A stretch of DNA of 21,206 bases from JABDGC01 sp964466595 (GCA_964466595.1 CAYXNR010000043.1:1-21206), one strand, 5' to 3'. Positions 1 to 7,684 are shown, counted from the stretch's first letter. Numbers and translations: made by a program. The notes: generated by a model not told the origin, from the letters alone.

Positions 1-290
1 CAAAGGAGCGGGTGGCAGAAGCTTTTAAAATTATTTTATCAGATAAAAACGTCAGGGCTATTTTAGTCAATATTTTTGGTGGCATTGTCCGCTGTGATTT
101 GATTGCAGATGGTATCATCGGTGCTTTGGCTGAGGTGGGCACGAAATTGCCCGTTGTGGTTCGTTTAGAAGGAAATAATGCCGATCTCGGTCTGCAAAAG
201 TTAGAAAATAGTGGTTTAAATATTATTTCTTCCATCAATTTTACTGACGCTGCCCAAAAAGTAGTTGAAGCTGCAGGTAAACAAAAATGA
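1..290 (+). CDS. sucC: Succinate--CoA ligase (ADP-forming) subunit beta, C-terminal end (partial)
   Basis: The reading frame is open from the window edge, so this is the 3' end of a gene that starts outside; codons begin at base 3. About 95 residues are visible. They include the conserved stretch NIFGGIVRCDLIADGI, typical of the C-terminal ligase domain of succinyl-CoA synthetase beta. The enzyme converts succinyl-CoA to succinate with nucleotide triphosphate formation in the TCA cycle, as a complex with SucD. The GTG at base 12 is an internal valine codon, not a start, because family similarity continues upstream (KERVAEAFKIIL). The stop TGA overlaps the ATG of sucD (ATGA), which indicates translational coupling and fits the partner subunit lying directly downstream. 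Confidence 0.95.
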   Translation, partial: KERVAEAFKIILSDKNVRAILVNIFGGIVRCDLIADGIIGALAEVGTKLPVVVRLEGNNADLGLQKLENSGLNIISSINFTDAAQKVVEAAGKQK

Positions 291-1171
291 GTATTCTAAT
301 TAATAAAAACACGAAAGTAATTTGTCAGGGCTTTACAGGTAAACAAGGCACGCTTCATTCTGAACAGGCGCTGGCTTATGGTACCAAGATGGTTGGCGGT
401 GTGACACCAGAGAAAGGAGGCCAAATACATTTGGGCCTGCCAGTATTTAATACGGTGAAAGAAGCCTATCAAGAAACTGCTGCTGATGCCTCTGTTATTT
501 ATGTGCCTGCTCCTTATTGCAAGGATTCTATTTACGAAGCAATTGAGGGCGGCATTAAAATTATAGTCTGTATTACAGAAGGTATACCCGTTTTAGATAT
601 GTTGGAAATTAAAGCCTACCTTCAATCTTATCCAGAAGTACGCTTAATTGGCCCCAATTGCCCCGGAATTATTACGCCGGATGAATGCAAGATTGGCATT
701 ATGCCCGGCTACATTCATAAGAAAGGACGGATTGGCATTGTTTCTCGCTCAGGAACCTTAACCTATGAGGCAGTAAAACAAACCTCGGATTATGATTTAG
801 GTCAAAGTACCTGTGTAGGCATTGGTGGTGATCCTATCCCGGGTACCAGTTTTATTGAGGTGCTGGCCTTATTTGAACAAGATCCAGAAACGGAAGCGAT
901 CGTCATGGTTGGTGAAATTGGCGGTTCTGCGGAAGAAGAAGCCGCTCAATTTATTAAACAGTATGTTCATAAGCCCGTTGTGGCCTATATTGCCGGTGTC
1001 ACTGCGCCAGCAGGAAAACGCATGGGACATGCCGGTGCTATCATTGCAGGTGGTAAGGGCACGGCTGCAGAGAAATTTGCTGCTTTAGAAGCAGCCGGTG
1101 TTCATATTGTTCGTTCTCCTGCTGAAATTGGTAAAACGGCTGCAGCCGTATTGCAAAAAGTAGTTCATTAA
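287..1171 (+). CDS. sucD: Succinate--CoA ligase (ADP-forming) subunit alpha
   Basis: 294 aa, the usual length for the alpha subunit. The N-terminal Rossmann-type CoA-binding domain shows GFTGKQGTLHSEQALAYGT (about residues 15-33) and the VGGVTPEKGG loop. The C-terminal ligase domain carries the phosphohistidine loop GHAGAIIAGGKGTA with the catalytic His at residue 248, matching His246/247 of the E. coli enzyme. Together with SucC it interconverts succinyl-CoA and succinate with substrate-level phosphorylation. The start ATG overlaps the sucC stop by four bases, so the two are co-translated. The next gene, serS, starts 20 bases after the stop and may be read through from the same transcript, as I see no terminator between them. 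Confidence 0.97.
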   Translation: MSILINKNTKVICQGFTGKQGTLHSEQALAYGTKMVGGVTPEKGGQIHLGLPVFNTVKEAYQETAADASVIYVPAPYCKDSIYEAIEGGIKIIVCITEGIPVLDMLEIKAYLQSYPEVRLIGPNCPGIITPDECKIGIMPGYIHKKGRIGIVSRSGTLTYEAVKQTSDYDLGQSTCVGIGGDPIPGTSFIEVLALFEQDPETEAIVMVGEIGGSAEEEAAQFIKQYVHKPVVAYIAGVTAPAGKRMGHAGAIIAGGKGTAAEKFAALEAAGVHIVRSPAEIGKTAAAVLQKVVH

Positions 1172-1191
1172 CGATTTTTAGAGAGAGGTCT

Positions 1192-2463
1192 ATGCTTGAC
1201 CCAAAATGGTTGCGCTCTGATATTCAGGCTGTTGCGGAACAATTAAAGAAACGCGGCTTTGAATTAGATTTTTCTCAGTTTTCAATCTTAGAGGATGAGC
1301 GCAAAACTCTGCAAATCAAAATGCAGGACTTGCAAAACAAACGTAATCTTCACTCTAAAGAGGTCGGCGAGGCCAAGGCTGCTGGGAAAAATACAGATAG
1401 TTTGCTGAAGCAACTCAAGGACTTAAGTGAGAATATTAAGGTTATTGAAGAGAAGTTTGGTCAATTACAACATACCCTAGATGACTATTTAGCCCTGATT
1501 CCCAACCTTCCTCATTCCTCTGTGGTCGAAGGAAAAACAGAAGAAGATAATCCTCTTGTTCGTACAGAAGGCAAACCCACTGTCTTTTCCTTTACTCCCA
1601 AAGACCACATTGAATTAGGTGCACAATATGGCTGGATGGATTTTGAGACAGCTGCTAAGTTAGCGGGTGCGCGTTTTGTTGTCTTAAAAGGTCCGCTTGC
1701 ACGTTTACAGCGAGCCTTAATTCAATTCATGCTCGATTTACACGTGCAAGAACATGGATATCAAGAAATTTATGTTCCTTATATGGTCAATGCAGACTCT
1801 TTATTGGGTACGGGGCAATTACCTAACTTGAAAGAAGATCTCTTTGCGATTCAGGGCGAGCGTTCTTTATATCTTAGCCCGACTGCTGAGGTGCAAGTGA
1901 CCAATACGGTTCGAGAGACTATTCTTGAAGAAAAGCAATTGCCTTTAAAAATGGTTTGTTATTCTTCCTGCTTTCGTAGCGAAGCCGGTTCCTATGGTAA
2001 AGATTTACGTGGCATGATTCGAAATCATCAATTTGAGAAAGTTGAATTAGTGCAAATTGTCCACCCGAAAAATTCCTATACAGCTTTAGAAGAATTAACC
2101 AAGCACGCCGAAACCGTCTTACAGCGTTTGGAACTGCCTTATCGGGTTTTGATGCTCTGTACCGGCGAACTAGGCTTTGCAGCCGCTAAAACCTATGATC
2201 TTGAAGTCTGGCTCCCAGGACAAAACCGCTATCGTGAAATTTCCTCTTGCAGCAATACAGAAGCTTTTCAAGCCCGTCGCATGAAAGCTCGTTTTCGTGA
2301 TGGAGAAAGCGGAAAAATTGCTTGGGTGCATACGCTGAATGGCTCTGGACTGGCTGTTGGTAGAACCTTAATTGCCATTCTAGAAAATTACCAAGATGAA
2401 ATTGGCCAAATTCATATTCCTCAGGCTTTACAACCTTATATGGGCGGCCTGAAGGTCATTTAA
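1192..2463 (+). CDS. serS: Serine--tRNA ligase
   Basis: 423 aa, the usual length. It charges tRNA(Ser) (and tRNA(Sec) where present) with serine in the cytosol. The N-terminus starts MLDPKWLRSD and continues into a long coiled-coil arm (about residues 27-100, rich in K/E/Q heptads) that binds the long variable arm of the tRNA. The class II catalytic core follows: motif 2 around residues 255-285 with the CFRSEAGSYGKDLRGM element (the Arg contacts ATP), and motif 3 at about 383-393 (NGSGLAVGRTL). A GAGAGAGG ribosome-binding site lies just before the ATG. No canonical T-run terminator follows; the nearest hairpin is the repeat remnant at 2505-2534. Confidence 0.97.
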   Translation: MLDPKWLRSDIQAVAEQLKKRGFELDFSQFSILEDERKTLQIKMQDLQNKRNLHSKEVGEAKAAGKNTDSLLKQLKDLSENIKVIEEKFGQLQHTLDDYLALIPNLPHSSVVEGKTEEDNPLVRTEGKPTVFSFTPKDHIELGAQYGWMDFETAAKLAGARFVVLKGPLARLQRALIQFMLDLHVQEHGYQEIYVPYMVNADSLLGTGQLPNLKEDLFAIQGERSLYLSPTAEVQVTNTVRETILEEKQLPLKMVCYSSCFRSEAGSYGKDLRGMIRNHQFEKVELVQIVHPKNSYTALEELTKHAETVLQRLELPYRVLMLCTGELGFAAAKTYDLEVWLPGQNRYREISSCSNTEAFQARRMKARFRDGESGKIAWVHTLNGSGLAVGRTLIAILENYQDEIGQIHIPQALQPYMGGLKVI

Positions 2464-2504
2464 GGCCTCTACAAACAGCTTGCCACAATTGCAGCTAAAG
2501 GCTC

Positions 2505-2534
2505 TGTCTTGCCAGCATGCTTTTAGCTGGCATC
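2505..2534. repeat. Palindromic repeat remnant related to the MITE at 10829-10972
   Basis: The sequence TGCCAGC...GCTGGCA forms a perfect 7-bp stem. Over about 31 bases it matches the reverse complement of the inner right arm of the MITE (10904-10934) with about four mismatches, so both derive from one repeat family. It lies in the 157-base gap between serS and the next gene and could act as a weak transcription barrier, but no T-run follows the stem. Confidence 0.7.
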
Positions 2535-2559
2535 TACCGTCTTGATCCTCAATCAGACC

Positions 2560-2589
2560 TTGGAATCGCTTGTTTCCTTATGCTACAAT
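2560..2589 (+). promoter_or_regulatory. Putative sigma-70 promoter for the 2621 gene
   Basis: TTGGAA (2560-2565) and TACAAT (2584-2589) are separated by 18 bases. They sit 31 bases before the ATG at 2621, whose GGAGG ribosome-binding site lies at about 2605-2609. This suggests that the membrane protein and sixA form a transcription unit separate from serS. The call rests on consensus match only. Confidence 0.55.
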
Positions 2590-2620
2590 AAAGCGATTTT
2601 ATCATGGAGGATAAACAAAT

Positions 2621-3109
2621 ATGCTAGCTAAATTCCTAAATTGGGTGATGGTCGATTTTGAATATTTCATGTTTTTTTTAGCTTTTGTTATTAGCATTCT
2701 TCATAAACTCACCCATCGTCACCTCAGTACCTCTGAAATTATTTTTCGTTGGTTTGTCCTTCTACCCCTCGGTTTATCCAGTCTGTATGCTTTTGTCAGC
2801 CATGGTTTTTATTCCGAGGCAGCAGCAGCGCAAATTGGTTGGTTGGGTAAACTCTTTCAATTTAAGCTGGCAGCAGCTAATTTAGGTTTCGGTTTAATCG
2901 CTGTGCTTTCATTTAATGCCAGTTTTGGCTTTCGTTTAGCTACAGTTTTAGGTAATACCTGTTGGTTATGGGCTGATGCCTTAATGCGCTTCACCAAATT
3001 TTATTTTGTTGTGGCCTATGCTGCTGCGGGGTTCTGGATAGATGTTTTCCTACCGATTATTCTCCTGCTTTGTTTGTGGAGCCTTAAAAGAGAACAGAGA
3101 GGCTATTAG
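2621..3109 (+). CDS. Small integral membrane protein, possibly DUF6790 family
   Basis: 162 aa, strongly hydrophobic, with about four to five membrane spans at roughly residues 13-28, 41-61, 81-98, 104-121 and 127-156. There is no cleavable signal peptide. The segment FRWFVLLPLGLSSLYAFVSH and the following FQFKLAAANLGFGLIAVLSF with FRLATVLG resemble, from memory, the conserved core of DUF6790-type inner-membrane proteins. That family has no known function, and no catalytic motif can be seen. The start is supported by GGAGG 11 bases upstream and by the promoter-like pair at 2560-2589. The gene ends 11 bases before sixA on the same strand, so the two are probably co-transcribed. The protein itself is clearly real; the family name is tentative. 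Confidence 0.8.
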   Translation: MLAKFLNWVMVDFEYFMFFLAFVISILHKLTHRHLSTSEIIFRWFVLLPLGLSSLYAFVSHGFYSEAAAAQIGWLGKLFQFKLAAANLGFGLIAVLSFNASFGFRLATVLGNTCWLWADALMRFTKFYFVVAYAAAGFWIDVFLPIILLLCLWSLKREQRGY

Positions 3110-3120
3110 AATCTATTCTA

Positions 3121-3585
3121 ATGAGAGTCTATTTAGCTCGGCATGGGGAGGCCATTCCTAAAGAAATTGATTCGGAATGTCCTTTAAGTGAAAAAGGAAA
3201 CAAAGATCTTCAAAAGATGGTAGGCTTCCTTTTGCCTTGCAAACTTCAAGTAGACTTTTTTTTTCATAGCGGAAAATTACGAGCCAAACAAACAGCTGAA
3301 TTACTAGCCCAAGGCCTTTATTGCCCTCGCGGAGTAGAAGCAAGGTCAGGCTTGAATCCCTCAGATCCCGTCAGTCCACTAGTCAATGAAATTAATCAAT
3401 TTGAGCATGATTTAGCCCTAGTCGGGCACCTGCCTTTCATGGAAAAACTGCTCTCTACACTCCTTGTCGGCAATGAGAATGCTGATCTCCTTCTTTTTCA
3501 AACAGCGGTTTTGGTTTGTTTAGAACAAATGGATAATAAGAATTGGATTATAAAATGGGCTCTCTCTCCGGATTTATTTAGTTAA
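3121..3585 (+). CDS. sixA: Phosphohistidine phosphatase SixA-like protein
   Basis: 154 aa, close to E. coli SixA (161 aa). It belongs to the histidine phosphatase superfamily: the N-terminal RHG motif (MRVYLARHGEA, catalytic His8), a second basic element SGKLRAKQTAE (Arg54), and the C-terminal second histidine in VGHLPFM (His103). SixA removes phosphate from phosphohistidine, in E. coli on the ArcB HPt domain or on phosphotransferase NPr. Which phospho-protein it acts on here cannot be told from the window. A run of nine T residues at about 3256-3264 encodes part of FFF; the frame stays intact. The gene follows the membrane protein by 11 bases and converges on the minus-strand gene ending at 3599. 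Confidence 0.88.
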   Translation: MRVYLARHGEAIPKEIDSECPLSEKGNKDLQKMVGFLLPCKLQVDFFFHSGKLRAKQTAELLAQGLYCPRGVEARSGLNPSDPVSPLVNEINQFEHDLALVGHLPFMEKLLSTLLVGNENADLLLFQTAVLVCLEQMDNKNWIIKWALSPDLFS

Positions 3586-3592
3586 AAGTACC

Positions 3593-3608
3593 TACTTTCT
3601 AGAAAGTA
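3593..3608. terminator. 16-bp perfect palindrome at the junction of convergent genes
   Basis: TACTTTCTAGAAAGTA is a perfect palindrome with no loop. It lies between the sixA stop (3585) and the stop codon of the leftward gene (3599-3601), so it overlaps the end of the latter. It may contribute to ending transcription from both sides, but it lacks a T-run and a G+C-rich stem, so the call is weak. A cruciform or protein-binding site is equally possible. Confidence 0.3.
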
Positions 3609-4372
3609 ACATAAGTTTTGAAAGCCACAGGCGTATTTAATAAATAACTTCTTTCGCTAGCCTCACCCATAGCATTTTTTTTAACATAATCATCATAGTC
3701 TCGAATAAGAGTCTTACAAAGCAAATGCGCCGAGGGATTTTTATTTTTTTCTTGCCTCAAGTGAAAGTGATGGTAGCCGCTATAGGCCGCAAAGACCATT
3801 AGTGCAAGGGTTAAAATATTAGCGTTTGAAAGCTCAGGGTCGTGCAAGGGCTCGAAACCAGCGTAATTTCTTAAAAGTAACATTTCACTAAAATGAGATA
3901 GGCAATGGATAGTACTATCCCAAAGATTCACTGCCAAACACCAGTGTTGATTTTCAATAGCATGAAACATCTTTTGTAAAAGCGGAAGAAAATCATCTAG
4001 CTGGTTTTCATCAGCTTCATTCAAAATAAGGTTTTTTTCAGAAGGAGTGAGCTTTAAACTATCAAGATAAGGTGAAGAAACTGCAGAATGTCTGAGAAAG
4101 AGAAGGATATTTTTAGTCATGTCACAAAGATTTTTTTGCAATAATTCTGCATTTGCGCTGACTGGTCTTGCTTTATAAATAAATGCTAGGAAGGATAAGC
4201 TTGCTGTTATGAAAGCAGGTAAGGTGCCGCCTAAAAAATGTTTCCACGGAACCTTGGCAATTCCACCCAAGCAACAGAAAAAGGTACAAAGCTGTGTTGC
4301 GATGTAACGATCAAAACAATGGGCAGCATGAAGGGGAAGATCAGAAGTGAGACTTTTTAGTCGCGTCAGCAT
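3599..4372 (-). CDS. Unassigned protein with hydrophobic segments, accessory block
   Basis: 257 aa; I do not recognise a family. It has two hydrophobic stretches near the N-terminus (about residues 27-40, Cys-rich, and 47-66) and a weaker one at about 187-200, so it may be membrane-associated. The rest is largely helical, with Leu-rich segments and several His/Trp/Cys. The start ATG (4370-4372) is supported by GAGGA about seven bases upstream on the minus strand. It lies 48 bases downstream of the 379-aa F-box-like gene on the same strand with no obvious terminator between, so they probably form a two-gene operon. By position it could be an exported or effector-like protein, but nothing in the sequence proves that. 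Confidence 0.7.
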   Translation of the reverse strand: MLTRLKSLTSDLPLHAAHCFDRYIATQLCTFFCCLGGIAKVPWKHFLGGTLPAFITASLSFLAFIYKARPVSANAELLQKNLCDMTKNILLFLRHSAVSSPYLDSLKLTPSEKNLILNEADENQLDDFLPLLQKMFHAIENQHWCLAVNLWDSTIHCLSHFSEMLLLRNYAGFEPLHDPELSNANILTLALMVFAAYSGYHHFHLRQEKNKNPSAHLLCKTLIRDYDDYVKKNAMGEASERSYLLNTPVAFKTYVTF

Positions 4373-4420
4373 AGTAATCCTCAGGAGGATATGAGCCTAG
4401 GCTTCATTATATGAACTTTT

Positions 4421-5560
4421 TTAAGCCGAAAGCAATCTGAAGCAAGGTTCTTGGCCTCGATGACCTGTCAGTAAGAAGGGCTGGTATAATTGCTGTAATA
4501 AGTTTTGAAAACAAGCGCGTGCTGTTAGGATAGTCCCCGACTGTTTCGTGAGCATACTTCCATAATAAGCATTCACTCCAAGACGAAGAGGAGTAGAAGA
4601 CCAGGAGGGCTGCGAAGAATTAAACAGGATAGAACAAAGATCGAGAGTCCGCGGTGCAGGCTGATTAGAATGAAGTAAAAAAGAAAGACCGCTTCTGAGT
4701 ATTTGTTGAATGCGCGGCGGTAATTCAACTTCAATTGTGCCTCCAATGATCTCAAAACAAAACTGGGCGGCTACGTCACCATCCCAACCTCCGCTTAAGG
4801 AAAGACCTTTTCTTGTTAGGGTATCAAAGGCACAATAAAGGAGATGAATGAGGTTGAAGTGATAGCTGTGATCAGTCATGACTCGCGGTTTCTGATTTTT
4901 TAGCCAGTCTTTAAAACCCGCCACAGCTCCTGCTGTATGAGCATCATTTTTTGTGATTGCCTCAAAGACTTTTTGGATAGCTTCAAGATTAGCTGATTTT
5001 CTCGCGTTTTTTGTTGTTGTATCTTCAAGTTTCGCTACAGGCGCTGCTTCTTTTAAGGCATTTTCAAAAGTGTCTGGCGCTAATTCATGATGCAGCTTGA
5101 AAATCCTTTCTGCCATACCTTCATCAACTATCCTACCCTGATCATTTCTCAGCGTTCGATCTAAACCAATCAGCGCTAACTGCGCAAGCGTACCGCGGAC
5201 TACTCCCAAATCGAAGGTCTTGGATAAAATACGAGGGTTTTTTTTAAAGGCTTTTCTCAGATCTTTTTCTATCTCAGACAGTGAAGCAGCATAATATACT
5301 TTAGCGGCTAATAATACAGGTTGAAATAGACAATTAAAATTTCTGCATACGGAGCTTAAGGCAAGGGAATCTCTTAGATTATATTGATTTGCCAATGCAA
5401 TTTCCCATGCTTGTGCTGGATTTTTTTTAGCATTCGGACTAAACAGGCCAACAGGATTTTTAGCTAGGCTGTAAGGTTTCAGGCTATTAATTGTCGGAGT
5501 AGGAATAAGCGGTTTGGCCCCTTCTTGTTTGGTTTCATCGAATTCACGACTACATAACAT
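4421..5560 (-). CDS. Unassigned protein with F-box-like N-terminal region, candidate secreted effector
   Basis: 379 aa, no signal peptide and no clear membrane span. Residues about 51-80 (AWEIALANQYNLRDSLALSS, then VCRNFNCLFQ) have the spacing of an F-box helix bundle: Leu-rich helix, VC-R-F, LF. Just after it, KAFKKNPRIL and TLAQLALIGLD resemble, from memory, the NP-LL and ALxxLD elements that follow F-box-like regions in Legionella and Coxiella effectors. A later GG...LPPRIQQIL segment may be a degenerate form of another motif in such proteins. F-box proteins recruit host Skp1 to direct ubiquitination; that role here is inference. The start is supported by GAGGAG about seven bases upstream. 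The gene is divergent from the ankyrin-like gene and lies upstream of the 257-aa gene. Confidence 0.72.
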   Translation of the reverse strand: MLCSREFDETKQEGAKPLIPTPTINSLKPYSLAKNPVGLFSPNAKKNPAQAWEIALANQYNLRDSLALSSVCRNFNCLFQPVLLAAKVYYAASLSEIEKDLRKAFKKNPRILSKTFDLGVVRGTLAQLALIGLDRTLRNDQGRIVDEGMAERIFKLHHELAPDTFENALKEAAPVAKLEDTTTKNARKSANLEAIQKVFEAITKNDAHTAGAVAGFKDWLKNQKPRVMTDHSYHFNLIHLLYCAFDTLTRKGLSLSGGWDGDVAAQFCFEIIGGTIEVELPPRIQQILRSGLSFLLHSNQPAPRTLDLCSILFNSSQPSWSSTPLRLGVNAYYGSMLTKQSGTILTARACFQNLLQQLYQPFLLTGHRGQEPCFRLLSA

Positions 5561-5600
5561 GATGATCTCCTCATTAAATGGGTGACCCCACTAACTCCGA

Positions 5601-5675
5601 TTGTCATCCTGAGCGCAGCGAAGGATCTGAATTATCAATAGGATACAGATTCTTCGCTGTGCTCAGAATGACAAA
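5601..5675. repeat. 75-bp imperfect inverted repeat (REP-like palindromic element)
   Basis: The left arm (5601-5629, beginning TTGTCATCCTGAGCGCAGCG) and right arm (5646-5675) are reverse complements with about four mismatches over about 29 bases, separated by a 16-base loop region. The TGTCATCCTGAGC..GAAGGATCT type sequence is a familiar dispersed intergenic repeat in several bacterial genomes. It lies between the divergent 379-aa and 642-aa genes, in the space where their promoters would be expected. It would fold as a long hairpin in DNA or RNA. Confidence 0.85.
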
Positions 5676-5755
5676 AGCTATTTTTGTACCGTACAGAGCC
5701 AATAATACTCAAAAAAACTCCTATACTTAAAGGAAATATAATAGAGAAAAGGCTT

Positions 5756-7684
5756 ATGCCGAAACGCAGTATATCTGAAGAGGCTCGTCAAGGTCATTTT
5801 ACTGAGGTAAGAACTCGCTTAGCGCACGCAAGTGAAGGGGAAAAAAGGGAAGCGCTTATTGGGCTTGCCATAGGCGGTCATTTGAATCAAGTAGAGGAAC
5901 TTTTAGGGGAAGGTGGTGATATAAACGATGCCATTTTTGGCTATGCCCGTGGGGGCCATTTTATGCTTGTCAATGAGCTTCTCGAGCAACCTCAGGCAAA
6001 GGTAGATCAGGCTATTTTAGGTTATATAAAAGGTTTTCATCATGGATTGATAAAAGACCTGCTCAAGAGAGACCTCGTCGAACCAGCAATGATTAGGGTA
6101 ATTATTTCTGAATATATTGCTAAGGAGCATTTTGATCAACTAGAAGAACTCTCACGGGAAGGACTCATCGAGTTAGATCACCAAGTCATCTTCAAAGAGG
6201 CTCGGAAGAAAAATATATCTGAAGAGGCTCGTCAAGGCCATTTTACTGAGGTAAGAGCTCTCTTAGAGCAAGGCGCAAGTAAAAGGGAAGCCATTACTGG
6301 GCTTGCCATAGGTGGTCATTGGCTGCAAGTAAATGAACTGTTAAAGGAACGAAGTGATATAGATGTTGCCAATTTAAACGACGTCGCCAAAAACGACGCC
6401 GCCAATGTCGCCAATTTAAATGCCGCCATTTTTGGTTATGCTCGTGGAGGCCATTTTATACATGTGAATGAGCTTCTTAAGCAACCTCAGGCAAGGGTAG
6501 ATCAGGCTATTTTAGGTTATATGAATGGCTTTCATTATGGACAGATAAAAAACCTTATCAAGGATAAGCTCGTCGAGCCAGAAATGATTGAGGTAATTAT
6601 ATCTGAATATATTGCTAACGAGCATTTTGATCAAATAGAAGAACTCTTGCTGGAAGGACTGATTAGCCAAGATCAGGTTGTTCCTAAATATAAAGAAGCG
6701 GGTCTTTTTGAAAAACTAGAAAGTCTTCCGGGAATTGAAGACTATGTAGTAGGCAAATATAAGCAGTGGGTTGAGTTAATGGAGAAGGTAGGCGAAGCTT
6801 TTAAGACGAATGTAAATGGTCTTTTCCCTATTTTTGCCGATATTGAGGAGAAGAAAATAAACCATCCCGAAAGAGTATTGAGCGAAATGGATGCGCATAT
6901 TGAATTTTTAAGTAATATTGTTGAATTAGCAAACGCCCTCTATCTTCATAACCCTACTAAATTGCTTGAAAGAGGTAAAATTGATGATGATCTTTGGTAT
7001 ATCTTAAAAAATTTTAAACCCGTAGCTCACGAAGCTTTAAGCTTAAGTGTTAAATTTTATGCAGAGAATTTATATAATAAAGATTTATATAATAAAGATA
7101 CGGAAAAAGATATGGAAAAAAAATCAGAAACAGCGCTTTCTTCAGAGCGTGTATTTATCTTAAAAGATCTTTCGAAGGGACTCTCCTTGACAAGAGAGCT
7201 TGCAATAGATCCGGTCAATTATAACAAGCACCACAATCTCTTAAGCTATCTCCAAAAACATCAAACCAAACCCTATCGCTCTACGAGAAATAGACTCAGG
7301 CCGATTCTTGATTGTCTTGGTTTAGCTCTTGGAATAGCTGCAGTAGTCTGCGGGGCTTTAGCAATGTGTGTGCCTGTTCCGCCATTAACGTTTTTTGGCG
7401 GTCTTTTGTTGGCGGGTGGTGTTGCTTTGGTATCGTTGATGGCGACCCAGATACCGGTCGCTGCACGCGCAATTGATCTCATGAAGGTTGAAGATAAATT
7501 TAAATTCAGTAAAAAACTGGGTTTTTTTAGAGATAGCAGAAATTTCAGAGCAGAAAATATATTTTCACATCATAATCAGCTTAAACAGGCTGTCAAACAA
7601 ACCATGCGGGGCATAAAAAAAATGGAAAAAAAGCATGGCGCAGAAGAAATGGAACAAAACAAGATGAAGCCCAAAAGACGCTAA
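5756..7684 (+). CDS. Ankyrin-like repeat protein with C-terminal hydrophobic hairpin, candidate effector
   Basis: 642 aa from the ATG at 5756. An in-frame TTG at 5684 is possible, but it lies only nine bases after a repeat and has no ribosome-binding site, whereas AAAAGG precedes the ATG. The N-terminal half holds about ten degenerate ankyrin-like units with the core A-x-G-G-H-F-x-x-V-x-x-L-L. A block of 148 residues is present twice (from bases 5771 and 6215). The middle is helical and unrecognised. Residues about 517-560 are two adjacent hydrophobic segments with a Pro-rich turn (VPVPP), fit for membrane insertion. The C-terminus is Lys-rich with glutamates at -10, -12 and -13, reminiscent of a Dot/Icm E-block signal. 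Export to a host cell is inferred, not shown. Confidence 0.82.
   Translation: MPKRSISEEARQGHFTEVRTRLAHASEGEKREALIGLAIGGHLNQVEELLGEGGDINDAIFGYARGGHFMLVNELLEQPQAKVDQAILGYIKGFHHGLIKDLLKRDLVEPAMIRVIISEYIAKEHFDQLEELSREGLIELDHQVIFKEARKKNISEEARQGHFTEVRALLEQGASKREAITGLAIGGHWLQVNELLKERSDIDVANLNDVAKNDAANVANLNAAIFGYARGGHFIHVNELLKQPQARVDQAILGYMNGFHYGQIKNLIKDKLVEPEMIEVIISEYIANEHFDQIEELLLEGLISQDQVVPKYKEAGLFEKLESLPGIEDYVVGKYKQWVELMEKVGEAFKTNVNGLFPIFADIEEKKINHPERVLSEMDAHIEFLSNIVELANALYLHNPTKLLERGKIDDDLWYILKNFKPVAHEALSLSVKFYAENLYNKDLYNKDTEKDMEKKSETALSSERVFILKDLSKGLSLTRELAIDPVNYNKHHNLLSYLQKHQTKPYRSTRNRLRPILDCLGLALGIAAVVCGALAMCVPVPPLTFFGGLLLAGGVALVSLMATQIPVAARAIDLMKVEDKFKFSKKLGFFRDSRNFRAENIFSHHNQLKQAVKQTMRGIKKMEKKHGAEEMEQNKMKPKRR
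5771..6690 (+). repeat. Tandem in-gene duplication, two units of about 444-475 bp
   Basis: The unit starting at 5771 recurs at 6215, an offset of 444 bases or 148 codons. The first 42 bases of the two copies differ at one position, and protein similarity continues across five ankyrin-like repeats in each. The second copy carries an in-frame insertion around 6360-6420 that contains two 15-bp tandem copies (6376-6390 and 6391-6405, one mismatch). The high DNA identity points to a recent duplication. Confidence 0.9.

Noticed and set aside
822..1088. Frame inside sucD on the same strand
   Set aside because: It lies wholly within the highly conserved sucD frame and its translation is low-quality, basic and unlike any protein.
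3256..3264. Run of nine T in sixA as a phase-variation switch
   Set aside because: The frame is intact through it and gives the expected family residues; homopolymers of this length are common in A+T-rich genomes.
5684..5755. TTG start giving 24 extra residues to the ankyrin-like protein
   Set aside because: No ribosome-binding site precedes it, it begins nine bases after a dispersed repeat, and the ATG at 5756 has an AAAAGG site.
5561..5755. PmrA-type CTTAA box upstream of the effector-like genes
   Set aside because: No tandem CTTAATATT-like pair was found in this gap or in the 8655-8813 gap.
7273..7482. Minus-strand frame opposite the hydrophobic region of the ankyrin-like gene
   Set aside because: It is antisense to a well-supported gene, with no ribosome-binding site or recognisable features.
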